From positions 1 through 22,169 of the forward strand of contig AJWJ01000402.1 in the NCBI GenBank assembly GCA_000277445.1: DNA of 22,169 bases, in the 5' to 3' direction. The stretch comes from Polysphondylium violaceum (Eukaryota > Evosea > Eumycetozoa > Dictyosteliales > Dictyosteliaceae). Below, one piece after another: positions 11,630 through 21,760 of the stretch (the first letter of the stretch is position 1; every line of letters starts with the position of its first letter). The notes beneath the pieces were generated by a model. It had not been told where the DNA came from. It searched no databases and saw only the letters and a program-made list of their open reading frames with translations. The position numbers and the translations under genes were made by a program.

Positions 11630-11667
11630 TTACACCCTCTTTAATGCAATCATCTCCACAAGTGTAA
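7638..11667 (+). CDS. Gln/Asn-rich protein with GLTSCR1/BICRA-type domain (putative SWI/SNF GBAF subunit)
   Basis: Three exons (7638-8075, 8136-10500, 10634-11667) give 1278 aa. The first exon is acidic and Asn/Ser-rich. The second is dominated by poly-Gln, with TPQQ repeats around residues 280-370. A short predicted helical part (about 635-710: NIENQQKLVRDQLNTLQKQ) interrupts it. Near residues 870-1000 lies the only conserved domain: a Lys/Glu-rich helix, then DPDYKTPFKSIEDVKQRL and, past the intron, LFYREDILQLDEVFTKDIEFKHRY. This fits my memory of the GLTSCR1/GLTSCR1L (BICRA/BICRAL) conserved region, where DY.TPF.SLEDA..RL is followed by a (D/E)xxF helix; in animals it builds the BRD9-containing ncBAF/GBAF remodeller. 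The tail is Ser/Thr/Gln/Asn-rich with 30 consecutive Asn. The assignment rests on this one domain; another Gln-rich nuclear factor is the alternative. Confidence 0.68.
8540..8800 (+). repeat. Imperfect tandem (V/I)(S/T)TPQQ coding repeats
   Basis: The reading frame here encodes about ten imperfect copies of a VSTPQQ or VTTPQQSQQ unit. Two of them are followed by the same ASYN extension (near 8663 and 8748). The copies differ at synonymous positions, so this is an older repeat than the pure CAA runs around it. Confidence 0.8.
8890..9600 (+). repeat. CAA-rich poly-Gln coding region
   Basis: Almost continuous CAA (with some CAG) codons give poly-Gln interrupted by Pro, His, Leu, Ile and Tyr. 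The runs are the usual Dictyostelium in-frame triplet repeats. The long frames on the other strand and in other phases here are repeat shadows (Leu-, Val- or Asn-rich). Confidence 0.9.
10547..10632 (+). repeat. TAA trinucleotide microsatellite inside an intron
   Basis: About 28 uninterrupted TAA units occupy most of the 133-bp second intron (10501-10633) of the GLTSCR1-like gene. The last unit reads TAG, and that AG is the 3' splice site, so length changes in the repeat move nothing in the coding sequence. Confidence 0.93.
11539..11628 (+). repeat. (AAT)30 coding repeat, 30 consecutive Asn
   Basis: Thirty AAT codons in frame encode poly-Asn near the C-terminus of the GLTSCR1-like protein. 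The run is pure, with no AAC interruption, which suggests recent expansion and likely length polymorphism. Confidence 0.95.
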
Positions 11668-11960
11668 TATTTATTCACAAAATAATTGGATACCAAAATG
11701 AAAAATTCTTTATTATCAAAGAAATTAATGATCGATCAAAACAAAATAAATAAAGTTATAATCTAACTTGATACTTGTACAAAAACTAAAATATTAAATC
11801 CATATCTTAAATTATTTTTATCATTGATAAAACCTTTTTTTTTAATTTTCTTTTATTACTCCGAAGGAACGTTTTTTTTTTTTCATAAGAAAATATCTAA
11901 AATTTCCAAATTTTAATCTTTTTCGAGTTTTTTTTTTACTCATTCAAATTCGAATTGAAG
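11668..11960. other. Spacer between tandem genes
   Basis: A 293-bp spacer between the GLTSCR1-like stop and the start of the secreted protein. It has AATAAA-type sequence near 11744-11750 for the upstream gene and T runs at 11834-11843, 11872-11883 and 11930-11938 before the next ATG. No other feature is seen. Confidence 0.55.
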
Positions 11961-13747
11961 ATGGTAAACAGATATTTATTTATAGGAGTAGTCTTACTAC
12001 TTTTAACGAGTACTTTGTTAGCTGATGCTAACAGTGAAAGTGGTAGTAGTAATAGTAATGCATGTAGATTTGCACCTTTATATTCTATGAATGATATTCT
12101 TGAAAATGAAGAGTCTATCAATAGCTTTATTGAAAATGTTTTATATTGGGAAGGAAATGTATGTATATTTTATAAAAATGAGATTAATCAAATTCAATCA
12201 TTAATTTTCTCTGACTCATCTAAATATGATCAATTAGTTTCAAACTGATGGTGTGGGTATAAATATTGCTACAGGTTATACTTATGATGGTCATGCTTTA
12301 GACTATTCAACTGGAGGTAATTATAGTTTAATCGATACATAAAAGGAATTCATAAAACTAAAATATAGATATATATAAAATAGAAATTGCTAGTTATGGT
12401 TTACATAATTTTAGTGCACCATCAAAAGAATCTATTCATTTAGGAATGTTGGCCAGAGCTTTAATCAGTACAAATGGAATCAATGTACCAAATGCATTGG
12501 ATTTCTTTCATGTAAAGGTAAATCAAACTCAACAAGAAAAGGAAACCATTTACAAGAGTGGTAATCAAAATTTAGATAATGTGATCACTATTTTATATAG
12601 AAAGATTAAAACCTATGAAGATTTTCTCCAAAATTATCCAGGATATGGTGGATTCATGCCATGGGTTTCTGTAGATGATAATGGTATCTCACCCATTCCA
12701 GGATATTGGACTGGAAGAGTACCAGGTTTAGATAATGGCGAAATGATTTGGGGTATCTATTCTGTTTATAATATTTTAATATCAAACTCAACTTATTCAA
12801 CAAACTATCCTGATCTTGGTCAAAGATATAAATCTTATTTTGATACTTTGGCATCAAATGCAATCATGATGTTTTACAATAGTAATGGTTACATTAGCTC
12901 CGTCACCTCTATTAAAGATATTTTTGCTCAACCAACAGCTGACAATTATCAAAATGATGGTGGCTATTTAGATGATCCATATGAAGGTGAATTGCTAACT
13001 GTGTTTATGGACTTGTTTTGTCAATGGCCAAGTCGACAAGCACTCGATCAAGTTTGGATCAATAAAAGAACATTATTGCAATCAACTGTGTTCTCAACAC
13101 CCAAAGGTGATATTACCGTTCAAAAAGGATGGTGGTTCTCTTCTCATGAACAATGGAAATACTTGATGTTACCCTACCAAAGTATCGATATTAATCGTCG
13201 TATATTTTTAAATGGAGAAAGGGCAAGAACATGGTTCTCTTTTATCAATGAATATCCAGGTCTATTTGCATCGGTCACCAATGTATCATTACCAAACGAT
13301 AATCCAAACTATGTTAGTGCCACTGGTATTCAATCAATTTCATTTGAAACTATCCTAACAAATGATCTAATGACACCCTATGGATCATTCCCACTTTTCC
13401 TCACTGGCGAACCATCATTGGGTCTCTCTTGGTATTACAATATGTTGATTGCACCTGCTATGCAAAATCCATATGGATCCACTGAATCATTTAATCCACA
13501 AGGCACTGAAATTAGTCCAGTTATTACATGGGATTCTAAAATAACTACTGTATTATCAATTGTCGGTGGTTTAGCAGATGTTAATGGTATCTTTTTGGCT
13601 ATTGATGGCAAATTGGATAGATTCCAATATATAATTAATAGGGAATGGTCACTTGCTTTTCCAAATATTCAAGGTGAAGATCTTCCATTCATGTATCCTC
13701 AAGTTCAAACTCCAATGAAACTAAATGATTTTTCAATGTGTAATTAA
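11961..13747 (+). CDS. Secreted protein, probable (alpha/alpha)-barrel glycoside hydrolase (GH162-like?)
   Basis: Three exons (11961-12158, 12238-12316, 12384-13747) give 546 aa. The first ATG in frame opens a signal peptide (MVNRYLFIGVVLLLLTSTLLA, leaving the ER after about residue 23). Removing intron 1 (GTATGT..TTAG, 79 nt) is needed because read-through meets a TGA; it joins YWEGN to FQTDGVGINIATGYTYDG. Recognisable conserved-looking blocks are FSAPSKESIHLGMLA, PGYWTGRVPGLDNGEMIWG, DDPYEGELLTVFMD, WFSSHEQWKYLMLPY, NGERARTW, TGIQSISFE and LTGEPSLGLSWYYN. They resemble fungal secreted proteins I associate with GH162 endo-beta-1,2-glucanases, which have a similar length. Acidic residues E212, E293 and E295 sit in these blocks as possible catalytic or sugar-binding positions. 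N-glycosylation sequons (NQT, NSTY, NVS) occur. Family assignment is from memory and tentative; secretion and enzyme-like character are firmer. Confidence 0.6.
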
Positions 13748-14075
13748 ATTATTTATTTATGTTAATAATAAAAACATGTTATTCTTTTGTTTTTGATTAG
13801 AATTAATCAATAACACAAATATCTACTGATGTAATCTATCTATTTTATGTTTTTTTAAACAAACAGAACTAAAATATTTTAATGGATGAAACCCTTTTTA
13901 GATAACAGGTGGACTTTTTTATTTTTTAATTAAAAAACACACAAAAAAGTTTCCCAATTTATCACTTTCCAATAAAAATAAAATTTTTTTTTAATTCTTT
14001 TCTTAATTGTTTACTTTTTTATATATTTTTTTTTCTGAACTTCTTTATTTTATTTTTTTAAACACTACTACCCCT
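13748..14075. other. Spacer between tandem genes, AT-rich
   Basis: This 328-bp interval contains the 3' end of the secreted protein gene (AATAAAAAC near 13765) and the promoter of the RING gene, with T runs at 13918, 13985 and 14029. No further gene is visible. Confidence 0.55.
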
Positions 14076-15317
14076 ATGGAATTATCTTTAGAAACAGTTC
14101 ATTGTAACATATGTTGGAGAGAATTTAATGAAAATGATAGTTGTATTATATCTATATGTTATCATATATTTTGTAAAGAATGTTTTTCACAATCGAGAAA
14201 ATTTAGAGATGACAAAGTGTGTCCAATTTGTGAAAAATCTTTAATGGGAAAGTAAAACATCAAACAAATGTGTTTACTTAATATCTAATATACTTATGAT
14301 ATTTTTTATATTAGAGACTCAATAGTTTTAAATCATCTAGATACCAAATTTGAAAAAACGGTAAAATTTTAACAATATATAATTATTTTTTTTTTATTAA
14401 TTCTTCTTTTCCTCTATTAGGCACAGTTATTTGGTATACCTCCAAATGATGGTAAATATTTTAAATTTTTAAAAGGACTATATAGGATTTATTTTAATTT
14501 ATTTTTTTTATAGTTTTAAAAATGGTAGGGAAATCAATAGATTTTTGGAATTATCAACACAGTATATATATAGAAACTATTTTAAATCACACTATTGAAT
14601 TGAAGAATCAACAAAATCAATTTAAAAAAGTTTTGGAGGAGGCAAATCTAAAAATTGAATCATTAGAGAAACAATTGAAAATTCAAAAACATGAACATGA
14701 TAATAATCAAAAAGAAATTGTAGAGTTAACAGATAAATTGGCTGAAAAAACAAAACAAAAAAGAAAATTGGAAGAACTCTATACAAGTTTAAAAGAAAAT
14801 AGAAAAATATTTCATAATAATCATACTGATAATCAAGAAATTATAGATCATAGTAACAATAGAGATAATGACTTTTCTTACCAAACAAACTTGGGATTAA
14901 AATTTGATAAAAATCAAGGAAAGTTACCAAACTTTTTTAAAAAGAATCAAGGCGATAGTAGTGCCAGAATGGAAAGACTCTCGCCAATTGATAAACATAT
15001 TCTAAAACAATCACCAATTAAAAGTAATTTCATAAATAATAATAATAACTCTTGTAATCGATCACCAAATATCAATAAAACCAAATCACCTTTAAATGAA
15101 AACAGCTTTTATCAAGACAAAAGAGTAATCATGTCAACTCCACAAAAACTCATACCCAAAACCAAACCATTATTAGATAGTAAGTATATTTTCTTTTATT
15201 ATTATAAATTCAATTTTTAAATATTTGTTATTGAGAAAACTAACATATTTAAAAATAGAATTCTCAATGATTCACAAAAATACCCCAGTGAGAAAAACTC
15301 CAACAAATTACAACTAG
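14076..15317 (+). CDS. hei10: HEI10/CCNB1IP1-like RING-coiled-coil protein (meiotic crossover E3 ligase family)
   Basis: Five exons (14076-14251, 14315-14360, 14421-14451, 14514-15179, 15259-15317) give 325 aa. A complete C3HC4 RING lies at residues 10-52 (C10, C13, C28, H30, C33, C36, C49, C52). The linker follows the human HEI10 pattern: a GK after the last Cys, a PPNDVLKM segment matching 'RPEIVLDI', then DFWNYQ matching human 'AFWTYQ'. A long coiled coil runs from about 105 to 185, with EKTKQKRKLEELYTSLKENR close to the human 'RQYQKLQGLYDSLRLRN'. The Asn/Ser-rich tail has several SP/TP sites (LSPIDK, STPQK, NTPVRK). HEI10 and the related Zip3/RNF212 proteins mark crossover sites on meiotic chromosomes and promote SUMO or ubiquitin transfer. 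The last exon is short (19 codons), fits the frame, and is the least certain part. It is convergent with the secreted-protein gene at 15519. Confidence 0.82.
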
Positions 15318-15518
15318 AAATGAGGAATTGGGAATTGTACATATTTTAAAATCAATAAATATAATAAAAAGAAGAAAAATAATTAAAATTGAAAATCAAA
15401 CCTTCAAATTAAATATTTATCGATCATCAACCTTTTTTGATTCAGTTGAGATAGTGAGGATTTTCGATTTGATTTATTAATAATTTTGATAAAATTACAA
15501 CAAATAAATAAACAACAT

Positions 15519-16139
15519 TTAATCCTTTAATAAGATACCAACGACCTTACCAACATCAATACCACAGTTGGTGAAAGAACCTCTTTTGCAGTTTGAAATG
15601 GCACCTTTGATATCAACAGATAAATCATGACCATGGTATAAGATGTTGATGACTTCACGAATGGCAAAGTCAATGAAACCTGGGGTACCATCTCTTAAAC
15701 GAGAAGCAATAGATTTGATTTCACCGACAAAAGTGCTAACACCACATTCTTGATAGAGGATTGGGAGTTCAATGATTGATCCACCTAATTCTTTCATACC
15801 AGTACGAACAGTACCAAGATTCTTGCTACCAAAACCTCTGTCTAATTCAGAGAAAGAGGCCATGAAACCAGAGAAAGTACGTTGGGTACCAGAGATACAA
15901 GCTTTAGCATGACTAGAAACAGAGAACTAATAAATCAATTATTAATATCTATATTAATTTTTCTCTTTTAACATTATACATACTTCAAGACCTTCAATAA
16001 AACCAACAGCAAAAGCACCAAAGTCTCTAGCACTGGTTAATCTAATTTCACTTTCGTCAAATTCGACTGGGGTGTCAACGTTGACAGCAGATGCAACAGC
16101 AACAACTGCTAATAATACAAGTAATACCTTTGAGTACAT
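15519..16139 (-). CDS. Small secreted Cys-containing protein, probably highly expressed
   Basis: Two exons (16139-15984 and 15926-15519) joined in phase 0 give 187 aa. Residues 1-18 are a clear signal peptide (MYSKVLLVLLAVVAVASA). The mature part begins NVDTPVEFDESEIRL and contains a Gly/Phe-rich helix, GAFAVGFIEGLE, at the splice junction. Four cysteines remain after splicing (in KACIS, QECGV, SNCKR and TNCGI), enough for two disulfides. I do not recognise a named family; the pattern of repeated amphipathic helices with paired Cys recalls small secreted proteins of other protists. Codon choice differs from the neighbours: many ACC, ATC, TTC, GCC and GGT codons, the bias of highly expressed Dictyostelium genes. 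Its own upstream region is unusually rich in GGG/CCC words. A lysosomal or extracellular location is an inference from the signal peptide. Confidence 0.8.
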
Positions 16140-17566
16140 GGTAGTGATAATAAAAATAGGAAATAGTGGGAAAAAAAAATAATGATGTAAAAAATGTGGG
16201 TCCCTATGAGTATTTATATTCTCCTATGGCCAAAATATCATAAAATTCGTAAATACCAAAAAATAAAAATAAAATTAAAAATAAAAAAAAAAGATATTTT
16301 ATGCAAAAAATAGGGATCAAGTTGGGCACCCAGGAATGGGATTTTAATCACAAAAATAGGGTTTAGGGATTGGAAATAAAATAAATAAAAAAATATAAAT
16401 TTAAGGGGATTACCAGGATTTAGACTTCATTATTGGGTTTTGCAAAGGGCAGCAAATGGGTACAATTGTAAAAAAGGGTGATTTTACAATCCCATCATTG
16501 ATGTGTCTACCACTCCGTAAGTATGAATCTTATCTATTTATTCTTCCTATTAATATCTTCAAGATGATGTAAAAGTGAAGGAGAACTAAAGATATTTACA
16601 AATGATCATGATATTTCATTAATTTTATTAAACTTTATTGAAAAAAATTTTATTATGATAACAAAAATAACTAAATAATACCAATGAAAACCAAAAATAG
16701 TAATAGGAATTGATTTTAATAAAGCAATAGATTAATCCTGGGCATTCAATAGGACATAGAGTAGGGGTTGGTTGGAGTTGGAGCAGGAGTAAAACCATTT
16801 CTCCTTCAGGAGTAAACAAATAATAGTAAACTCATTGATTATCATTTTATGTTTGTATAAAGTTTTAAATAGCGATGATATAGTGTTAATAATTGTTGGA
16901 TATTTTTGAGATCCTTCTGAAAATTAAAAATTTATTTTTTAGGTGAGAGTTTTTATTTATTTTTTCTTTTATTTCTTTATAAAAAAATGAAATCATAGAT
17001 TACTGTTTTCTTCAAGTGTTTTATTTCGTAATATGATCAACATTGTTGTCAATAATCGTTACTGATAATAGTTTATCTTGATCTATTATTAATATTCATA
17101 GTTATATGTCTGAAAGTTTTTCCTTCTTATAAATGGAGTATTGCCTCATATTTTTCGACAAATTCATGCTTTTTTTCAACGATCAAAAAAATAAAGCCAA
17201 ATTTTTTTTTGAAAAAATTTATTTATTTGGGTACCCCCATTTTCACACTTTTTTTAATTTTTTTTTTTTATTTCTTGATTGTCATATTTGGTGTGTTGTT
17301 TATTTGATTTGTTTTTTGTGTATATGTGTGTGATATTTATGCAAAAGCAAACAGTAATTGTGTGAACTTCTTTTTTTTTTTTTTTTTCCATTTTTGTATC
17401 ATTCAACAATTTATCTTGTGAACAAAAAAAAAAAAAAAAAAAACAAGATATCTATTTTTTAATACAAATCGCCTTTAGTTGTAAACAAACACATCTGTTC
17501 AATTATTATTTATTGTTTATTTATTATTTATTTATTTGTATTTCTACAAACAAAAAAAGTGTGATA
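16140..17566. promoter_or_regulatory. Long divergent spacer with GGG/CCC-rich part and a GC-rich island
   Basis: These 1.4 kb lie between two divergent genes. Next to the secreted-protein gene (16195-16500) the sequence is studded with GGG, CCC and CACCC-like words, including TGGGCACCCA at 16324-16333. On the minus strand, CTGGGTGCCC resembles the G-box bound by the Dictyostelium factor GBF. A TATTTATA near 16211 is a candidate TATA element for the minus-strand gene. A second GC-rich patch at about 16735-16806 contains GGTTGG-type G runs. The part from 17100 to 17566 is AT-rich with long T and A runs (17366-17390, 17426-17443), as expected for the promoter of the MYND-RhoGAP gene. No credible gene is present. 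Confidence 0.55.
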
Positions 17567-18727
17567 ATGAATGAGGGAAATGAAGCACCTTATTGTATAG
17601 TTTGTAATTCTAGTAACGTTAGTGTATGTACAGGATGTAATAAAGTTTATTACTGTGGTACAGAGCATCAAAATCTTCATTGGCCAGTTCATAGAAGAGA
17701 TTGTGCTGCAGGTAAACATAGTCATAGTCATGGTCATGGTCACAATCATGGTCATTCTCATAGTCTTCCTACTCAGGAAGTAAGTAGTAGTGGTGGTGGT
17801 AACAGTGGTGGCGGAAGTCCATCTTCATTTAGAAAAAAGTCACATGATAGTTTAGCAGTCACTGGAAGCACTGGAAATAATTCACCTAGTGCTAGAAACT
17901 CTCCTCCTCCAGGGGGCATTCCTTTTGATAGTAGTAGAAAATCTGTTGCTGTTTCAAATATTAAACAATTGCAACAACAAATACAATCACTTCAGCAACC
18001 ACAAACTGGAAGTGGTGGCTTAAATAATAGTAATAGTAGCTCTGGTTTTAGTAAAGATAGTAATAGTAGTAGTAATAATAGTAGTAGTAGTAGTAGTAGT
18101 AGTATAACACCAAGTATGGTTAAAAAATCAGCAGGATCAATAAGACCTTCATATACATCCAATGAACCACAATCAAAGGTTATTTTTAAACCACCATCTC
18201 AACAATCACAACAACAACCTCCATCACCTCAGCCTATAATGCCTATAACTAATTCAAATAGTGGCGGCAGTGGTGGTGTATCTAGTATTAAAGCCAAACA
18301 ACAAAAAATTCAAGAATCATTAATGAAAAGTAATAGTAGTGGTAATGTTAGTACAACTACTACAGGTGGTAGTAAAATTATGTCACCATCGCCATCTACA
18401 TCCTCAATATCATCACCATCGTCATCGTTTTCACCATCAACAACAACAACATCATCATCATCTTTAAGTAATACAAATACACCAATTACTTCACCAGAAA
18501 CTATAAATAACAATGCAGGTCCCCCTCAATACACGCCGCCTCAACCTACATCCTATGCAAATGCAAAACAAGCATTTATAGCACCCTCACCTAAATCAAA
18601 CACTACACCACCAGCCCCTAAACCAAGAACTTCACCTCCTTCATCAGGATATATACCAAGAACAAATACACCACCACCATCATCATTTGAATCACCTACA
18701 TCAAATACATCATCACCGTCATCATTA

Positions 18728-18759
<32 letters not shown>

Positions 18760-20497
18760 AGACATCAATAACAATAGTAATCAAATAATGACAGAGGATG
18801 ATAGTAGCATAAAGAGTTTAAAGAATAAATTAAATCAATTAAACTTTAACGTAGGAGGGCCGCCACCAGGGGCAGGATATAGAAAATCTGTTTTATCACA
18901 ATCATCAAGTGCAGTACCATTAAACACCAATAGCAATAGTAGTCCAATTCAATCAACTACTTTAATACCCAATCCAATGACACCATCACCACCTCCAACA
19001 ACAACATTCTTTACTGTAGCAGGTACAGAAACAACAACAACAACAACTAATCAACCACTTTCATCATCTACATCCTCATCATCTGTTTCATTTTCCAACA
19101 ATATTCCATTACCAACAAGTAATAGTAGTGGTAATGTTAATGATAGTATTATAAACAACAATAGTAGTAGTAGCGGAAGATTTCAAAGAGATCATAAGAA
19201 AAATCAATCATTACCTGAACATATGGTAAACTATTACTCTAATGGATCTTATAATAGCAGCAATAATAATAATAATAATAATAATAGACAAAACTATACA
19301 GAATATGAAAATGATTCGGATGATGAAAATAATGATTTTGATGATGAACATGATGATAATATAAAATATCGTGATCGATCAAGACCTCGTGGATTAAGGA
19401 CCAATGATGCAGCTGTAATTGAATGGGAATCTGGTACAATTGAATACAAAGGAAATAAACCAAATGAAAATAGAAAAGGATTCTTGAATCATGAAAAGAA
19501 TAAATATCAAACATTGGATCATGATGATAATGAAAACAATGTCGATGCAATTTTAACAACGCCAATTGATTCTGAAAAAGATCAATTACAACCTCAACAA
19601 CAACAATCTCAACAATCACATCATTCAAGAATAGCTGGTAAATTTAGAGACATTAAAAAGAAAGCAAATATTATCAGTGCTCTGACAAAGAATAAAGTAT
19701 CTGAAGTTGCAAGTAAAACAAAGAAATCATTATCTTCAACAAATGAAAATGGTAATTTATTATTATTATTATTATTATTAATAATTATATTTTGTTAATG
19801 TTTATATCTTATACTAATATCATTTATATAAATAATATCTCTAGAACCAAATACAAATAATCCTACTACTACTAGCACCACTACTACAAATAATAATATC
19901 GTTGGAAATGAAAATACAATTATTTTTGGACTACCATTAGATGTTGGAATTGAAAGATCATCAACTTTGCATCCATTGATGCCAGATATTGTTTATAAAT
20001 GTATAGAGTATATTAAAGAGCGTGGAATGCAAGAAGAAGGTATCTTTAGAATTAGTGGTAGTTCATCAGCCATTCAAGCATTAAAGAATGAATTCAACAA
20101 TGGAGTAGATGTGGATCTATCTCAACAATTGGATCAACATGTTGTCTCTGGCATATTAAAACTATATCTAAGACAAATTCCAGAGACATTGTTTACCAAT
20201 GAATTTTCAGAGGAGCTGGAAGCATTAAGAGAGGGTGGCAATTCAGTGGAAGCCGTTAGTAGTCGTGTTTGTGGTTTAACGAGTTTACTCAAATTCTTAC
20301 CAGAATCAAATCGTTGTATATTACATTATCTCTGTTCATTGTTAAATAACATTTCCTTTGAACCAAGTACAAAAATGTCAAATGTTAATCTTGCCATCGT
20401 ATTTGCGCCAACGTTGGGTTGTTCGGTTGAAGTTATGACAACTCTAATTAGTCAATACGATGCTATTTTTTCTGAACAAACTTATAATTATCAATAA
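17567..20497 (+). CDS. MYND zinc finger and RhoGAP domain protein
   Basis: Two exons (17567-19751 and 19845-20497; donor GTAATT, acceptor CTCTAG, phase 1) give 945 aa. The start is the first ATG of the frame, just before the zinc finger. Residues 9-47 form a MYND finger: CIVC, CTGC, YYC, then HWPVHRRDC. A His-rich stretch (HSHSHGHGHNHGHSHS, about 52-67) follows directly and could bind metal. Residues 70-640 are low-complexity Ser/Pro/Asn/Thr with PPxP motifs. A charged segment (about 680-725) includes SRIAGKFRDIKKKANI. The C-terminal RhoGAP domain (about 755-945) has the arginine finger R797 in EEGIFRISGS, then LKLYLRQIPETLF and NVNLAIVFAPTL. It should stimulate GTP hydrolysis by Rac/Rho GTPases that drive actin dynamics. 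Dictyostelium has a large family of such proteins (gac genes); I cannot name this member safely. Confidence 0.92.
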
Positions 20498-20590
20498 TAA
20501 AAAAGTATACTTGATATCTCATTTATTGTTATCAACATCAACAACATTATCATCACTATTATTATTACTATTATTATTATTACTATTAAT

Positions 20591-21760
20591 TTATTGTAAA
20601 AGCCATTCTAATAATTGAGGAGTATAATAAGTAATAAATATATCACAACCAGCTCTTTTAAGACTGATGAGTGATTCAATTACACCAGATTTTAAATCAA
20701 TACCGCCTGCAACAGCAGCATGCCAAAGCATAGCATATTCACCACTGACTTGATAACAACAAACTGGAACACGAACTGCATCTTTAACCTCTCTAATGAT
20801 ATCTAAATAGGGACCGGCTGGTTTAACCATAACAAAGTCGGCACCTTCTTCTTGATCTCTAAGGGCAGCTCTAACTGCCAATTGACGAGATGGTGCTGGT
20901 AATTGATAGGCTGAACGATCACCAAACTTTGCGCCAGAACCGGCAGCATCTCTAAATGGACCATAAAAACATGATGCAAACTTTGAACTATAAGACATAA
21001 CAGCTACACGTGAACCAATACCTGCTTCAAATAAGACTCTTTTAATTTCAGCGATACGACAATCCATCATATCTGATGGGGCAATAACATGAGCACCTGC
21101 CAATGCAAATGATAATGAAAGTTCACCTAATCTCTTTATACTCTTTTCATTATCAATTAAATTATCACTTGTTAATATACCACAATGACCGTGATTGGTA
21201 TATGCACATAAACAAACATCTGTACATATACAGATATCTGGATATTCTTTTTTAATTAATTCAACTAAAATCATATTGTTTGTATATTAATTAATATATG
21301 TATCATTATTATTACTATCACAAAACACAACAATGTAAAATGATAACAAATAATTACTTGATTTGATAACTGGTGAAATATTCTTATCAGTAGCAGAAGT
21401 AGCTTGTGGATTCTTTGACTCAGTATTTGTAATAACTCCAAATAATATAATTGATTTTAAACCTTTTTCAACTAAAGGTTTCATAAATTCAATTACTAAA
21501 TCTGTTGAGATTTGATATTGACCTGGTAATGCTTTATTTATAATACCATAGAGTTAGAGATAACTATATCAATAATAACTAATGAATGTATATATGAATG
21601 TATTACATTTAATTTCAGTTTTAGTATTAACAGCATCAGTTACAAAAATGGGATAAATAAGTTGAGATTTAAGGATTGTGCTATCACCTTGCCATGATTT
21701 AGTCACTGGATTAGCATATCCACTATGAAGATAATGATTATATGGTTGTGATGGATACAT
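20591..21760 (-). CDS. alad: Delta-aminolevulinate dehydratase (porphobilinogen synthase)
   Basis: Three exons (21760-21607, 21531-21358, 21264-20591) give 333 aa, the usual length. The enzyme condenses two 5-aminolevulinate molecules into porphobilinogen, the second step of haem synthesis. The zinc site DVCLCAYTNHGHCG has all three cysteines of the zinc-dependent animal/yeast type, not the Asp-rich plant type. Both Schiff-base lysines are present: in MSYSSKFASCFYGPFRDAA and in VMVKPAGPYLDI. HSGYANPVTKSWQ, LIYPIFVTDA and the C-terminal FITYYTPQLLEWL also match. The first intron must end at an unusual AAAG acceptor (21533-21532): this restores IKSLPG (human ITSLPG), whereas the earlier ATAG at 21565-21564 leads straight to a stop. 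The gene is convergent with the RhoGAP gene, 93 bp apart, and that gap may hold overlapping 3' UTRs. Confidence 0.96.

Noticed and set aside
16628-16819. 63-codon minus-strand frame with a hydrophobic start
   Set aside because: Rare CTC/CTG codons at one end, then plain AT-rich sequence; no similarity and no splice partner found.
16870-16925. GATGATA..CTGA pair suggesting a C/D snoRNA
   Set aside because: The C box is not RTGATGA and the terminal stem would be only generic A/T pairing.
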